Below are positions 63,006 to 64,000 of a stretch of DNA of 64,000 nucleotides, in pieces. The position numbers and the translations under genes are program-made. This stretch comes from DASSSQ01 sp963839285. Lineage in GTDB: Bacteria; Actinomycetota; Thermoleophilia; Gaiellales; Gaiellaceae. The stretch covers positions 87,515-151,514 of the forward strand of contig CAWIUN010000013.1 of assembly GCA_963839285.1 (NCBI GenBank), in the 5' to 3' direction. Position 1 is the stretch's first letter; every line of letters begins with the position of its first letter. The notes beneath the pieces are model-generated. The model searched no databases and was not told the DNA's origin. It saw only the letters and a list, made by a program, of their open reading frames with translations.

Positions 63006-63984
63006 CTACCCGCGGCAGTCGCCGGGAGTCCGCTCGGGATCTGCCGCCCGGTCGGCTCGAGCCAGATCGACTTGCGCCGCGACGAGCCGACGTTTCCGTG
63101 GATCGTGGGCAGCGCCGTCAGCGGGATCCGGCTGGCGAAGCGCGGCGGCTCGCCGATCGCGTTGATCAGCGGCAGGAACACGGACTCGTCGACGCCCGGG
63201 ACCGGGCAGAGCATCGCCTTCCGCAGCAGCGGCGCCCGGCGCTCCAGCGAGAGCAGGAGCGGCGTATCCGTCGAGATCGGGAAGGTGAAGGCGGAGACGA
63301 AGGAGTCGACCAGCGTCCCCTCGCTGTCGCCGATCAGGTCGACCCCGCGCCCGGTTCGCTCGTGGAGCGCCTCCACCTGCGCGGCGAGCCTCGTCGCCAG
63401 CGTGTCGAGCGAGGCGTAGGTGTCGAGCGGCCCGTACGGCAGCGGCTCGCCGTCCGGCCCGAGGCCCCGGTAGGAGAAGCGGCGGTAGACGAAGCCGGCT
63501 CCGAACTGGTTGTGCGCCGTGCCGTCGAAGCTCGACCGGAACCCGTAGGCGTCGATCAGCGGCTGTCCGTCCGGCTGCGGCGCGCCCGGCTCCGGCAGCT
63601 TCGGCGTCGCCAGCCAGAAGGCGACGCCGAAGCCCGCGGCGCGAGGGCAACGCTCCCGACCGCGCCCGTCGTCACCCAGCGCAGCGACACCGGCTCGTGC
63701 TCGACCCGCGCGAGCCGGTGCGCGACGGCGTCCGCGATCCCGTACCAGACGAGCGCGTCGAAGACGCCGGTCACGGCGGCCGGCAGCAGCGCCACCCACC
63801 CCGGCGACGCCGTGATCGCCAGCCCCGAGATCGACAGCACGATCCCCGCCAGCGCCATCCAGGCGAACGGCCGCCACGGCGGCAGTCGGCGCCACCACCC
63901 GGGGAAGGCGAGGTACAAGAACGTCAGCAGCACCGGCACCCCGAGGACGAACGCGGCGACGTAGAAGGGCCCGAGCGTCGTCAT
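63006..63984 (-). CDS. Membrane-anchored alpha/beta-hydrolase-like protein (frame-shifted)
   Basis: About 325 residues. The N-terminal 130 residues hold about four hydrophobic helices (FYVAAFVLGVPVLLTFLYLA, FAWMALAGIVLSISGLAI and others). After a shift near 63645 an extracellular-type domain follows with FSYRGLGPDGEPLPYGPLDT, GVDLIGDSEGTLVDSF (nucleophile-elbow-like G-D-S-E-G) and VFLPLINAIGEPPRF, SIWLEPTGRQIP. A further shift leads to TAG 63006-63008. Probably a lipase/esterase acting at the membrane; a His of the triad is not clear. The gene's start is 16 bases from the window edge. Confidence 0.65.
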
Positions 63985-64000
63985 CGCCGTGGTGAACTGC

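Overview
The window is very GC-rich and almost solidly coding on both strands. Codon usage, a CarD-type regulator, a DUF2469 protein, an MprAB-like two-component system, a class I lysyl-tRNA synthetase and the gene order tilS-hpt-ftsH-folPBK-coaX-dusB-greA-lysS-clpC-radA-carD-ispDF point to an actinobacterium, probably a deep-branching Thermoleophilia/Rubrobacteria-like lineage (inference from gene content; no rRNA is present). I see no prophage, insertion sequence, CRISPR array or integron. No gene-free stretch exceeds about 210 bases; the longest lies upstream of clpC.

Layout. 0-9 kb: alpha/beta hydrolase, SSB, tRNA-Pro, CoA-binding protein, nitrilase-HAD pair, flippase-like membrane protein, a beta-propeller/lysyl-oxidase fusion, CaiB transferase, TetR regulator and two tandem cupins. 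9-21 kb: fatty-acid/acyl-CoA metabolism (three acyl-CoA dehydrogenases, an SDR, a thioesterase), two convergent drug-exporter genes (one with a MarR-like tail), NudC, a VanW protein and a sirtuin. 21.6-26.3 kb: an envelope-stress block (HtrA, response regulator, histidine kinase, two paralogous secreted helical proteins) joined by one DNA motif with an 11-bp period. 26-35 kb: GMC oxidase, DinB, L,D-transpeptidase, DAG kinase, DeoD, GNAT and phosphatase genes. 34.4-59 kb: the conserved housekeeping run, interrupted by an EamA transporter, a subtilase and a very large cyclase-ATPase-solute-binding fusion. 59-64 kb: Ogt, an AhpD-like operon with an in-frame TGA at the catalytic cysteine, MutY, a CYP152-type P450 and a membrane alpha/beta-hydrolase.

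Two properties colour the whole annotation. First, about 27 genes are broken by frame changes although conserved motifs continue on both sides. Roughly four fifths of the changes need one surplus base to be skipped, so these look like insertion errors in the assembly, and such genes are annotated end to end. Second, most promoters appear to be leaderless: a TANNNT hexamer lies 6-9 nt before the start codon in more than 20 genes, and I used this to choose starts.

The observations most worth following are the candidate CxxU selenoprotein of the AhpD family (60.2-61.0 kb), the cyclase-ATPase-TPR-solute-binding fusion (43.2-46.7 kb), and the two-component/HtrA regulon defined by 11-bp direct repeats (22.8-25.5 kb).
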